Shown: in pieces, positions 1-11,642 of the stretch
How positions within the stretch are numbered: position 1 is the stretch's first letter
Layout: the number at the start of each line of letters is the position of its first letter
DNA from: Brassica napus
Taxonomy: Eukaryota > Streptophyta > Magnoliopsida > Brassicales > Brassicaceae
Assembly: GCF_020379485.1 (NCBI RefSeq)
Contig: NC_063448.1
Coordinates: forward strand, 17,073,726 to 17,137,725
Reading direction: 5' to 3'
Length of the DNA stretch: 64,000 nucleotides
Position numbers and translations under genes: made by a program
Notes under the pieces: generated by a model
The model's input: the letters and a program-made list of their open reading frames with translations, nothing else
The model's database searches: none
What the model was told of the DNA's origin: nothing

Positions 1-276
1 GGATTAATGAAATGTTCTTATTGGCCAAATATAATTGATGATGTGGACATGCTAGAATCCCTTTATATTTGGCTTTTAGTATAGGATAGATGCACATATC
101 AGTATTTACATCACGGTTGCATTTCTCATAACTCAAAGATATCCATATTTTGGGTCAATTAGAGATAGGGAGAAGAAATAAATTACTCAGATTGAGAAGA
201 GAATATGTATTTGTGCATCGATTCAAGAGGATTGTCCCCATTTTAATTAACACAATATCAACATTTATAAAGATTA

Positions 277-837
277 CAGTAAATCATCTATAAATTAATA
301 ATGTTGGGACTTTGAAATTTTATTAATTAATAGAGATATTAATTTACAAAAAATTTCTTATTTAGATTTTTTATTTTAAGATATATTTATTCTATGATAA
401 GAAAAATATTTAATTTTAGTTTATAGACATTAATTGTTATTTCTTGAAATTTGACATTTATATTAATTTTATTATATTATTTGGTGTATATAATATATAT
501 ATTGCAAAGAACTTAAATATGGTTTAAGATATAATATTGCTAAATCTCATCAAAAATATATTAAGTGTTAAGAAAATATAAAGATAATTTCATTGTGAAT
601 ATAAAACAAATAATATAATAATAGGTTATTATTTATATAAAATATGTATACATATAAATTATTAATTTATACTTTTAATGGGACCATATATTTCCATAGA
701 ATTTTCTAAAATATTATTATCTTATTATTTTATCGATTGGTGTCAAATTCTGAAACGACCTAAATTGGGACCTGTAAAATTTATTAATTTATAGAGATTA
801 TTAATTTATCGAGTATTAATTTATAGAGGTTCGATTG
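277..837. mobile_element. Emigrant-type MITE (pogo/Tc1-mariner)
   Basis: An AT-rich 561-bp segment begins with a diverged CAGTAAA..CTATAAATTAATA terminus and ends with the matching inverted terminus TATTAATTTATAGAGGTTC. Length and ends fit the Emigrant family of Arabidopsis and Brassica. The interior is clearly homologous to the copy at 23968-24722. A TA target duplication is not clean at the right end, so this is probably an old copy. Confidence 0.75.
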
Positions 838-1040
838 ATTTTATAGTTAAAAACAAAGTTCACTGCATTAGTCTCCAAAAAATCAATAACACGATTTTTT
901 TTTTGAGTTGAAAAAAAATCAGTAACACGAACTTCACTCACAAATCAATTTATACTACCCCTTTAGTTTTAGATGAAAATTTTATTAAGTTACAAAAAAA
1001 AAGTTTATTGCGCAGGTTCATTATGATCTAGTGTAGTGAT
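838..1040. other. AT-rich spacer
   Basis: Short AT-rich spacer between the Emigrant and a small hairpin element. Nothing gene-like is visible. Confidence 0.6.
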
Positions 1041-1047
1041 TGGTGTG

Positions 1048-1144
1048 AGATTCTATGTTATCTTTTTAATTTTGATGGGATTGATTAGCACTAAACAATC
1101 TTTTTATTTAACTTGAGAGGTATTAAAAAGATAACTTAGAATCT
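1048..1144. repeat. Short hairpin / mini-MITE
   Basis: Two 23-nt arms at 1048-1070 and 1122-1144 are reverse complements with a single mismatch, separated by a 51-nt loop. Pairing is patchy beyond the arms. This looks like a small MITE or a foldback, and there is no coding capacity. Confidence 0.6.
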
Positions 1145-1170
1145 ATACTCATAATAATATGTTTAGTTAA

Positions 1171-2733
1171 TCTTTACTATTAAAAGGGAATTTTTTTAAA
1201 AAATCTACCTATGTAATGTTGTTGCACCGATTTAATTTTGACCCAACCTATTCTACACAACCAATTTTATATTTATAAACTTAATACATTATAATAAGGC
1301 CCACCAAAACAAGAAACCAATGACTATTATTTCCAAAACCAAACATATCACAAATGTAAATTTTACAACGGCATACACCAAAATAATTACGTTTAATGCT
1401 CTTAATTATGTAATAGGTTAGACATGCAATATTATAACCTCTCAGGTTCACCTCCTATTGCAATTACGTGATATGCTAACATATTCATATTGTATATGAT
1501 TAAGTGTATCTTTGATAAAAAAATACTACGATTTCTTTCTTTAAGTGTTTCAGAAATGAGTTCAAAAAACAATTTCATAGTTTTGTTAAATATCTTTATG
1601 ATAATAATTATATAAATTGCATTGTTATTAAATTTTGAATACTTTACATAAATAGATTAATATTACATTTTCAACAGAGATATAGGAACCACTATATTTT
1701 GAAAAAAATTCACATCTTTAAAATTTGTATATCTCTTCAAACATAGGAGCCACTATATTTGAAATCTATATTTATCAAAAAAAAAACAATTATATTTTTT
1801 TAAAGGTTTGATTTTGATTTTTTTGGTTTTATAGATATAGGAACCTCTTAATTATTTGTGAATATCAATTTATTTTTGAGTTTTTTTTTTTGCTTTGGTT
1901 ATGATTCACTGTTGGTTCTCGGTTTATAGTTCCATGTCAAACAAGGATGTTGGATGTTTTTTTTTTGCTTTGGTTATAATTTTCACAATATCACGTCATA
2001 AGACAGGTTATAACCTATAAATATAAATAAATCTTTGCGGTATATATTCCAAATATTTTCCCAAACTCAAATGGTAAGCATATCGGATCTGGACATATCA
2101 GTTCGGGTATTTAGGACCAAAAAAAATTTGAAATATCCAAAAATATAAATAATACTCGAAACACAAAAAAAATACTTAAAACTCCAAACAAATATCCGAA
2201 ATGTTTAAATAACTAAAATACAAAATTTTATTCAAAATCTGACCCGATGAACCGAAAATACCCAAAATTTTATCTGAATACCCAACTTCTTTTTTTTTTA
2301 AATTGAAATTTTACTGAAACCCAAAAATATTGTAAACCCGAACCCAAAACTTAAACAAATATCTGTAATAACGGAAACATATTCAAAATACTCAAATATA
2401 TTTAATATACACAAAATAATTCCGATCAGGTCTCAGGTAGGACCCTAACTCAAACAAAAACCCGGGTCCAAAAGATATACCTAATAGGTAATTTTCTCTG
2501 AACCCGGACCCAAAATAAACCTATGTTTTTGAGTCGGCATTGGTTTGGTTTTTGGTTCGAACATAATATCCAAGCTTAAGAGAAAGTTATATAAAAGTGT
2601 ACATATAAAATCTCAGATAAACTACTCATAGAATATATAATTTTCAAGAATTCCTTTTTCTTTAATATAATACGAATTTATATTATAATATAATCTTAAA
2701 ACCCGCGCTTTCGAAGCGCGGATCAAAATCTAG
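1171..2733 (+). mobile_element. Non-autonomous Helitron
   Basis: The 5' end begins TCTTTACTATTAAAAGGGAA directly after an A, and the 3' end is CTAG at 2730-2733 directly before a T, which is the A|T insertion rule of Helitrons. The 3' end is preceded by a strong hairpin at 2703-2721 (CCGCGCTT, loop TCG, AAGCGCGG) and by the common GGATCAAAATCTAG tail. No RepHel coding sequence is present. The interior at about 2080-2530 carries degenerate AACCCGAACC-type sequence that may be a separate nested hAT-like insertion, but its ends could not be fixed. Confidence 0.7.
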
Positions 2734-3387
2734 TAATTATTAAAATAAATGCTGAAGAAATTTCTATAACTGATTATGGCATTAGCTGTGAAATCTTGAT
2801 TTTGTTGTTAAAATATCTGAATTCATGGAGAAAACATAAATGTAGATAGATTAAAATGATCTGGTTGAATATATCAGGGAAATTGTTCTTTTTCAAAAAA
2901 ATATTTAGGAGACGTGACCAATCTATATATCCATCTAATAATATATAAGATAGCCTACAAAGATGAATATTTCTGGTATTTTAAAATTTCAAATTGTTTG
3001 AACAACCGAGAATCTTAATATCCTTTTTATGGGAAAACATAGATTATTTGTTGGATTTTTAAAGAAGATAAATTCATTCTATTCAAAATTTTAAATAGTA
3101 AGACACTGCCATTGATTTATTAACTAAATCATAGATTTTCAAAATAATTTTATATTGTATATTTTTTTTAAAAACTCACATATATAAACGATTTTTCTAT
3201 TGGATATTGAACGCAAAATTTCAGTTTTTGTTGGAATGTATATTAGATGTAATAGGAATGTGATGGAAGGATATGTTAATAATAATAGAACCAAATTCTC
3301 AAAAAAATAAAAATATAACCGACTGCAGTATTATAGATTTTGTGACATAGAATACGTATAGGGTAGGAAGAACTCGTATAAACTGAT
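2734..3387. other. AT-rich intergenic sequence
   Basis: AT-rich sequence with no supported gene. No clear terminal repeats were recognised here. Confidence 0.5.
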
Positions 3388-4578
3388 TTTTTTTTTTCCA
3401 TCAGGTTTATATTATTAAAAGCAAATGGGCCACGCCCAGATACAACAGAAACACCAAAGGCCCAAACATAAACGGGCTACAACATACGGCCGAAGCCCCA
3501 AACAACTTAGACGGCCCCTCGGCCCAACCTTACAAAACCGGACGATCAAGGCCCATGAGAGAAACAAGGAAGCAGAGGAAGAGACACGTGGGATGATCTA
3601 CACCATTCAGACCGGCATGCGTTTCTCCGCCTCAACTTGCCCATCATCGACTCCGGAAGAAACCAGAAGAGATCGCCGGACCGCTTGTTTCGCCAGAGCT
3701 CAGATACCCGCAGAGCCTCCGCCGAAACCACCTATTTTCCTTGCTTTTACATCATGTCGGAGGTCTTTCTCAAACCATCGAGATCTCCTCCGCCACAACC
3801 AAACTTCCAACCACTAGAGAAGACATCGTTCTACCCGCACTGTCAACACGCGAAAGAGATCAATCGAAACACGAGATCATCTCCGCCTTTGAACCGCTTA
3901 AAACCCTAGACGCGCGCATCGAGAACCACCTAATTGTTGAGTTGACCGACTTCACCTCGGCGGAGAGCTTTCATCATCAAAACGAGAACTCCTCCGCCCT
4001 GGCCCAGAACCACCTAGACAGTAACCACTTCTAGCTTCGCACTAAACGAACAATAGTAACCTTGACCCAAAAGCTTCGAGTTTCTCATCGGCAGCACGGA
4101 TCTATGAAAGCATCCGCACTCCGTCACCAAACCGGCGAAGGCAAATCTAAGGAAGACTCCCTTCCCGGGAACTTGAACCGGCGTCGGCGGAGCTGAAGGA
4201 GCCTCCACCCCCCCCCCCGGAGAAAAGCCGGCGACGACGGATCTGTGGTAGCCTCCATCTCCCGGAACCACAACTCGAACATGCAATCCGATCTTCTCAC
4301 GCCACGGCCTCCACGCGAGCGCGTCGTCCCTCCAAGCGAGGAAACCACCTTGGATGATGCCTTCAAGTCTCTCGAGCATACTCCGCACCAAGCTCACAAC
4401 CGGAAGACGAGACTCGAAACAAGACGTCTTGAGGCTCCTCCGGCAAGATACCAAGCGGAAGAAACACTCACGCCGTCGCTCCACTCTGCCGAAACTTCGC
4501 CGCCGAGCAGACTCGAAAGTGAAGAGCAGATACCGAGCAGAGGAACCTACCCACACAGCCACGCGCCACCAAAATTGA
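3388..4578 (-). mobile_element. GC-rich retroposon-like block, poly(A) on minus strand
   Basis: This block is abruptly GC-rich in an AT-rich setting. Read on the minus strand it ends in a poly(A)-like tract (poly-T at about 3388-3398 on the plus strand). Several overlapping ORFs of 60-182 codons occur in most frames, which is what GC-rich non-coding DNA gives by chance, and none carries a domain I recognise. The form suggests a Sadhu-like or LINE-3'-end retroposon. No convincing target-site duplication was found, so the class is uncertain. Confidence 0.35.
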
Positions 4579-5388
4579 TGGGTTGTACAATTTAGTGGAT
4601 CCTATATTTGAAAGATTCATTTATTTTATAAATGTATAGTATAAGGGATAAACGTGTAGGAGTTTCCATGATTGATCTAAATTGTCTGTTCCAATTATAC
4701 ATTTAATAAAATTATTAGTTATAATTAAATGATTGTAAATAACTCAAAAAAAATTAAAGACATAATTCTAATGGGGATTCTGCTTTAATAGTGTACATAT
4801 AACACGCGAATCACAATAATACACCACAACATGGTGTCTAATAACATGTGCAAGTGGAACGGTTGAACATGCCCGAAATATAAAAATAAGAAACAATAAG
4901 CAAAAAATAAGCAAAAAATTAAGAACAAATTAAGAATTTATAAAAAATATATAAATAAATTATGATAAAAACTTTTAAATTTTAGATATATTGCTAGATT
5001 AGAGCTTATAATTTTAAAGAAACATCAAACATAATTATTAACTTTTAAAATTTCTTCATTAAATCGTTAAATACACTATTAATATTTTTTTGAACAGGAT
5101 CTAGAAATAATTTGAGACGGTCCTGCACCACACATTGCCCAACGATCCGCCCATTCCGATTATAACATTCTTGCAATTTTTTTAAAAATATTTATTCTAT
5201 TTTCTGGCCAATGACTCTATAATTATGTAAGTTGTTTGAGTGCTCTAAACATCTACCCTAAGTAAAGGAAACAAATTCACAATTCGATTCCGATGAAACG
5301 AGTACTCTAAACATTATATAAAGCAGAGTTCATCGGATTTGTATAGTTCATCAACTTGAGTTCATAAACTCTTCGATTCAAAGTAGGT
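4579..5388. other. AT-rich intergenic sequence
   Basis: AT-rich sequence without a recognisable gene. A TATA-like TATATAAA lies near 5315-5322, upstream of the small ORF at 5389. Confidence 0.4.
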
Positions 5389-5622
5389 ATGCTGACTGAT
5401 TGTCCGATTCCGACTAACGGAGAACGCACGCCGGCGGACCGATGCATAGACTTTGCACTCGGTTTCACACTTTGCTTGGTCATCGTCATCCTGATTCACT
5501 ATCTGAAGCGGTGCTGCAAGGTAGGCAGCAGGATTGAGTGGAGCTTCTCAGCTCCGGAACAGATCCAGCAGCTCCTGAAGATGAAGTCGTATGATTGTCT
5601 TGATGCTTATATACATGGGTGA
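5389..5622 (+). CDS. Possible small membrane protein, unknown
   Basis: A 77-codon ORF lies about 70 bases downstream of a TATATAAA motif. The predicted product has one hydrophobic stretch at about residues 24-40, followed by a basic and cysteine-containing segment (KRCCK) and a hydrophilic tail. I do not recognise the family. It could be a real small single-pass membrane protein, one exon of a larger or broken gene, or chance. No splice partner was found. Confidence 0.25.
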   Translation: MLTDCPIPTNGERTPADRCIDFALGFTLCLVIVILIHYLKRCCKVGSRIEWSFSAPEQIQQLLKMKSYDCLDAYIHG

Positions 5623-6184
5623 GGCAATACATGATGACTTGTCTTGTGCTTCGAGAAGAATATATAAAAATATTTCAACTTGGTATTAAGCAAACTTCTT
5701 TGACTACTTTTTTACTTATTACTTAGACATACTATTGTAATTATAGTACTAAAACTTGATCCGTATAACCGTGTGTTTTTTAATTATTTATATACTTAAA
5801 TATTTTAGTTTATACTCCCTCTTGATACAAATATATGATGTTTAAGGTTGTTCACACATACTAAGAGAAATTAAATTTTACTTTTATCTATTACTTTTTG
5901 GTTTTTCTTTTAATTAGAAACTATTAAAAAATATTTATTTGTATTCAAATAAAAAGACAAAATATTATAATAAATTTATGTAAAAGTTGATAAAATTTTA
6001 TAGAATGGTCCAAATTAAAAAATCACGCATAAAAAATTTATCACTACAGTATATATATATTAAGCGATTTATTATAAAAATAGTATATGGTTGAATCTAT
6101 AGTATTGGATTTTAAAATATTATATATTTATCAATACATGTTTGTTAACAAAATACCTATATAAATATTGATACATGTATAATA
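5623..6184. other. AT-rich repeat-like intergenic sequence
   Basis: Contains a Stowaway-like start (TACTCCCTCTTGATACAAATA at about 5813) but no matching right terminus that I could confirm. No gene is seen. Confidence 0.4.
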
Positions 6185-6963
6185 TCTTACAATATTAAAA
6201 GGAGAATAAGCTCAAATGAGAGCTATGCCACATAGGATTAGAAAATCGACCAATTATGAAGCTCTATTATGCCATGTCACTCATTTTGCAGTCGAAATAG
6301 AATGTTAACTCTCATATGGGATGATAATAATGAAAATTGGCCCATCACTAAAGAGTCGAGCTCTCCATCCAATTTCAATTTCCATCACCTTAGTCTCTGG
6401 CTCTTACAATTCACGGGCGACATTTCCAATCGCTGCAATTAACCGTTTAATTATGACCCATTCGATGTCATTCAGTTACATTGTTTAATCCTACCTTCAT
6501 GACTCACTTGCTCTCATTCTGATTTTTCTCTTCATCTCCCCAGAGTGCTTTCAGATGTGAGAGATGAAATATAAATATCAAAACTCTCTGCTTACAAAAT
6601 AAAAATAAAAGTTGCATCCAAGAGGAAGAAATAAAGAAGTTCGAGTTTTAGGTCTTTTAGTTCTTTGATTCTTCTACTCTTCTGATTTTATTATTTTTCC
6701 ATTCTTTGATTCTTTATTTCAGTTAGGTTCTTTGAGAGGCTTCAGGTAATTCTAAGACGAGGGATATGCTCTTATATCTTTGAGATCCTCTTCACTTGCT
6801 CAAAAATCTCTTCCCTTACAGGTATGGATCTCCTTGGTCGTTTATTTTCGTATTTAGCTGTCACTGCTATCACAAAGATTGAAAATATATGTTCTCTCTG
6901 TGTGTCATAGATCATTTGATTTGATTTGTAATTTGAAATTGCTCAGACTTTTCTCAGTTTTAC

Positions 6964-7830
6964 ACTATTGCGAGGGAATTTCAAGACTCAGCAGATTACT
7001 CAAGTATAAGCTTAATAATAATAATAAAAAAAATATTACCCTGTTTGATGTGTGTTTTGCTTCTCTGATCCAGCTATGGTTTTTATGACGATGTTTCAGG
7101 AAGTACGAGAATGCACTTGGACCTTTTCGATTATCTTCCCCTCTTCAGACGTAATTTTCAACTACACCATTTATCACCTTCTCCCTTTTTCCTGCCCAGG
7201 TCCTTAGTTCGGATTGAATTTGAATATGAGTTTTTGATGGGTCTCTCCCTCCTTCCGCTCTCAAGGTTCAAGTGCTAACTTCCAAATTACTATTAGGTTG
7301 CTTTCTCAAAGAACAAAATAATAACTTATTGGTTATCTATTTGGAGTATGTCTAGGTGCAACACGAAGGACCAATTTGTGATTTATGGTCTGGTCCCCTT
7401 GATCGATGTGGGTTATCTCCACTTGGTGATGGTTATCATTTGGACAGCTCAATTTCAGTGACAACAATGGACGCAGTCTCATAACAAGAGCACATCAGCT
7501 TCTCATGGAAGGATTTAACTGGTGGCATGTCATGTATGCTCATCTCAATTGCTCAAGGCTCTGCCAAAGGCATGATTGGTCAGTCTATCTTATCATAACT
7601 GTGGATTGAATCACTGATCTTTCAAAAAAATTATGGTAACAGGAAAAGAATGTGGTGACAGTGTTTAGTGCACCAAATTATTGCTACCGGTGTGGAAACT
7701 AAGCAACAATTCTAGAGATATGAGGAGCAGATTTCCTCCAGTTTGATCAAGCTCCTCGACAAGCCGAGATACCGCTGATCCTAAAACCTACACAACGGCA
7801 ACTGATCAGCATGGAAAAGAGAATCAGGCT
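6964..7830 (+). pseudogene. PP2A catalytic subunit pseudogene fragments
   Basis: Conserved serine/threonine phosphatase motifs occur in the right order but in different frames. At 6964-7003 there is an LRGN..QITQ segment (parent LRGNHESRQITQ). At 7074-7140 there is YGFYDD followed, after a frame change, by RKYENA. At 7345-7440 there is HEGPICDLW followed by DRCG..SPLGDGY. At about 7480 there is RAHQLLMEGFNW. At 7643-7700 there is EKNVVTVFSAPNYCYRCGN, immediately followed by a stop. The DRCG stretch is closer to PP2A than to PP4 or PP6. Stops, frame changes and lost segments rule out a working phosphatase. Intron-like spacers between exons argue against a reverse-transcribed copy and fit capture of genomic DNA by the surrounding Helitron. 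Confidence 0.75.
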
Positions 7831-10200
7831 GGGTTACTAAACACAACCGAGAGCTTTCCTTTATCTCCATCTGGTATGTTTCTAACATCAATATTCTCCA
7901 AGCGAACTAGCATGTCTTTAAAAAAAAACACAAGACTGAATTATAAACAATAAGAAACCCTAAAGAAACTAACTTAACAACTTCCACCTCTTGAAATTGA
8001 ATTAGATGTAGGGAATTCTCTTTTGCGGTTGATTCTTTGGCAAAACATGAGAAGCATAAGGCAAAGTTGTGTCCTGTGCATGTATATTGCACCGGCTTTC
8101 CAGTAACTTCTACCAAATGTTTCCTTCCATTGTACAGTTGTATTATAAACTAAGTATCGAGGTTGTTACCTTTTCCTCGGTTAGAATCTTTGTAATCATG
8201 CTTCTCCAAATTATTACAGTAAGCTACCGGGTGGAACTGATGTGTGTGCCAAATAAGATCAACATCATAAGTCGGAAAGCAAAACCATTTCAAAAAATGT
8301 TCCACAGAACCGTTCTCAGTTTTTAACATATAGAAACATCGTGGATTGTTTCCTTAGTCTCGCTTATTTTAAAACAGAACCAAAACTGGAGAAAACAACA
8401 AGTGATCAAAGCTCTGAGCTTTATTCAAAATGTCTCAATAAATTTACCATATTAACTTAAATTGGATTTTTTCCCGAAAATGAGAATTTTTTATACAAGA
8501 GGAACTTCAGGGTTTGGCTTGGTTAATCTTCTGGTCTTTTTCTGTGCTGAGAAAACATAGACCAGACAGCAAAGAATAAGGACATATTGGCTTCTTGGGA
8601 TGATGATGATGATGTGTAGGTCTGCCATTGCCATGAGGAGCACGACAAAGAAATATAATAACCACAATTCTTTAAACTCTGATTAGTCTTAAAATTAGGC
8701 TAAATTGTTTTCACTGCGAGAAAAAGAAATCACAAGAAACAGAGCAGGGGAACAAAGGAAGTATAGTAATAGAGAAACTAGATTTTACCGTGAACTGAAC
8801 CAGCATTCATGAGTAAAGCGTTAGTTCTTTTATGTTTTATTGTCTGACTTGGGTTGCCTAAATCATCTTCAGTGACAACCTGAATATTTTGCGTTGTACC
8901 TGCAAGAGTAGCAGGGAAAAAGATTCAGGTATTCGTTTCATGTATACAAACAAGGTTTTCATCAAATACGAGGAAATACAGAAATGATTAATTTAATTAC
9001 ATTGGAAATGCATAACACAAAGGAAACGCGTCGTTACATCTATATGTAGTTCCCTTTGTTAAACCAGTGTCTCGTGAAAGATTATATGTTCATATAAATA
9101 ATTGTACTATACTTTTTTTTGGAGCAAATTGTACTGTACTTTTAGAATAAGAAATAGAAATAACTTGAAGCCTTTTTCAAAAAAAAAGAAAGAAATAACC
9201 ATTAAAAATAATCTTAGTGACATGTTTTGTTGGATGATGTGCAAAAGAAATTGACATCCGAAAACTGTTTAGAAAACCAAACAATAATAAAAAATCTGCA
9301 CGTAGAAGATAGTTAAAGTAATTTTCACGAAGTTTTGGTTTAAATAATAATAAAAAACTATATACAATATATTGTAAGTAAAGTGGTAAAATAATTTTTG
9401 ATGTAATATTATTGCCAATAATGTAATCTACAGTATGTTTCTATCAATATTTCATTTTTGCATTCCCATAATTTTTTTTTTCGTTTTATAATTTTTTTTA
9501 TAAAATATATGACATATGTATTATACATTCAAATACATAAATGGCAGTTTTAAAGTTAAAATACATTCATATAATTATAAAGTAATATAATCGAAGCTAC
9601 CTTTGTAATAGTTGAATCTAGGTCGCAATGAGCTCCAACAAACTGGTTAGGGTGTGGCTTTACGTGCTCTAGAAACCACTGAAGCTCACATTGGGTGATT
9701 TTAAAATTTGTTTTTTTATTATTATTATTGGAGACTATAACATGACGATGAGGAAGCTGAATAAAAATAAATAAATCTTAGTTACCATCTAAATATAGAT
9801 ATGTTATCTTCTTATCTAGATGCTTATGTAAAACATATGTTGAATTAAGAATTAATCTTTGTTTTAGTTTAAAAATCATTAAATTTTCTTTTTAGTTTTA
9901 TTGGCTTACGTCTTCAAAATAAAATACAAACAAACGTGTAAGCATAATTTTTTTGGTTTAATTTAACCGATTGATTAGGTTCATCAGTTTCACAAAAAGT
10001 ATGGTTATACAATATTGGTTTGATATACACAACAAAACTATGTTATTAGCTTAACCAAATAAACTAAAAATAATTCTAGCTAGATTATTACAATAAAAAT
10101 TAGTTAAACCAAAATTTTGGTTTAATATAGATACCAAAATTCTCTTACAGTCAGTTTAAAAAACAATTCTCTTACAGTTAATGAAAATGAAGTTCTAATG
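7831..10200. other. Helitron interior, mostly unassigned
   Basis: AT-rich filler of the Helitron-like element. Around 8480-8900 the minus strand looks exon-like, including a His-rich stretch encoded near 8610, but no family is recognised. The short ORFs seen are not supported. Confidence 0.35.
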
Positions 10201-10770
10201 AATTAATTACTCACTGATTCACAAATATGCTAATATTTATATGGGATGAATTACCAACTTCTTTCAAATAATTATCAAAGCAACAACCAAAAAAATTATA
10301 AATGTAAAAAATATTTCATTAACCATGTAAGTTATATTTTAAAACTAATCAAAAGAATACAAAAAGTTATTGTTCGTCTCAACATCATCCAAAATATTTT
10401 ACAACAACTTCATAAACATTATTCAAAGCTTCAAAGAAAAAATTAAAACTAAATAGAAAGCAAAAAAAACATCAAACTACATTATTCATGTTTACGGTGT
10501 TAGATGTGTTATTTTTTCTTATTTCAAAAATTATGAACCTACTTTATACTAACAAAAACTTTGTGATGGAAAAGTAAAAAATTAAAAGTCATAGTAAAAA
10601 TTCAGAAAAAATAAAATAATGTACAAATATTCAGTTAAAACTGGTAAAAATACAATTATAAATATTTTAAGAAAATAAATACAAATAACAAATGTCGCCT
10701 ATTAATTACAAATATAAAAGCAATAAATTTAAATATATTATCCGCGCGTAGCGCCGGTCATGATTCTAGT

Positions 10771-10906
10771 AATTAATAATAATAACATTTATTATGCAAA
10801 TACAATAGTGTTAGGATTTTAATATTTGATTCGATTTTATTATTTGCAAGGTAAAATTCTAACATTATTGTATTTGCATAATAAATATTATTATTATTAT
10901 TAATTA
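10771..10906. repeat. Inverted repeat with ~52-bp arms
   Basis: Arms at about 10771-10821 and 10852-10906 are reverse complements with only a few mismatches and a small indel in the (TAA)n part. The loop is about 30 nt. The repeat starts immediately after the 3' CTAG of the Helitron-like element. Confidence 0.75.
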
Positions 10907-11390
10907 GATCAAATACAAGTATAAACTCTAGAATAATTAAATGTTATTATTATTAAGTAGCTTATAAATGGTTATATGCAAATATATTTATATATTGATA
11001 GAATATTATATTTTTGAAATTATGCATTTCTTATAATATCTTGATGGAATAAAAAGAGAATTAAATAGGTCGTTAGAATTTTATCACGAACATACAAAAA
11101 AAAAATATAATCAATTTTTTAGGAATAGTCCATTTAAAATATCATGCACGAAAAAATTATGACTTCTATTTTAATAATATAGATAGATAAAACAGATTTT
11201 TATATTAAAAAGCCTACACATCAGAGAAAGCGTGGGAGAGACTTTCTATAACACCGACACTAAGATATATTTTCCATTTTTCTCTTCTTTCTTTGTTTAC
11301 TAGAATTATATTTTCCTTTTGTTTGTTTTCTGTTAAGTTTCTGAGAAATTTTCAATTTTCATTTTTCCGGCTTTTATAATTAAAAATATA
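10907..11390. other. AT-rich intergenic sequence
   Basis: No gene or clear element was recognised. Confidence 0.5.
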
Positions 11391-11642
11391 TTTGGTTTAG
11401 TGGTTAAACTCAACCTGGGAAGTCATGGGTTCGAGTGCCGCTGGGAAGTGATTATCTTGAAGGGTCTTCGGATCCAATACGGAGAAGCTTACTAACGTGT
11501 GGCCACTGATAGAATTTACATAGGGTGATCACCAGCCTTCCTGGATGCTTCGGCGGACTCCCCGGTTAAGCTCCGGTGGACGGTCATTGGCGCTAATCGA
11601 ATCATCTCGAGGTTATGGATACCAGGATCATAAAAAAAAAAA
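11391..11642 (+). mobile_element. tRNA-derived SINE
   Basis: The left end contains an internal RNA polymerase III promoter: an A-box-like TGGTTTAGTGGTTAA at the start and a B-box GGGTTCGAGTGCC at 11428-11440. A GC-richer body of about 180 bp and a poly(A) tract follow. A short direct repeat AAAAATATAT flanks it (about 11382-11391 and just after the A tract). Structure and size fit the plant SINEs of Brassicaceae (S1Bn/BoS type). Subfamily not assigned. Confidence 0.8.

Larger units (their letters stand above)
6185..10769 (+). mobile_element. Helitron-like element carrying captured gene sequence
   Basis: The putative 5' end TCTTACAATATTAAAAGGAG follows an A, and the putative 3' end is CTAG at 10766-10769 before a T, preceded by a GC-rich fold (CCGCGCGTAGCGCCGG). 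This fits non-autonomous Helitrons of Brassicaceae. The interior carries PP2A gene remnants with intron-like spacers at 6964-7830. A second possible fragment is on the minus strand at about 8480-8900; it is exon-like in composition and not identified. The pairing of these two ends is inferred. Confidence 0.5.

Noticed and set aside
2080..2530. Complete hAT element with AACCCGAACC interior
   Set aside because: The interior resembles the hAT-like elements at 47402 and 49300, but I found no matching ends or 8-bp duplication, so it is only mentioned inside the Helitron.
4014..4595. Overlapping ORFs of 74-182 codons on both strands
   Set aside because: They lie in a GC-rich retroposon-like block, occur in most frames at once, and show no domain; chance ORFs are expected there.
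11391..11450. Possible functional tRNA gene
   Set aside because: A and B boxes are present but no tRNA cloverleaf can be completed, and a poly(A) tail follows; it is a SINE.
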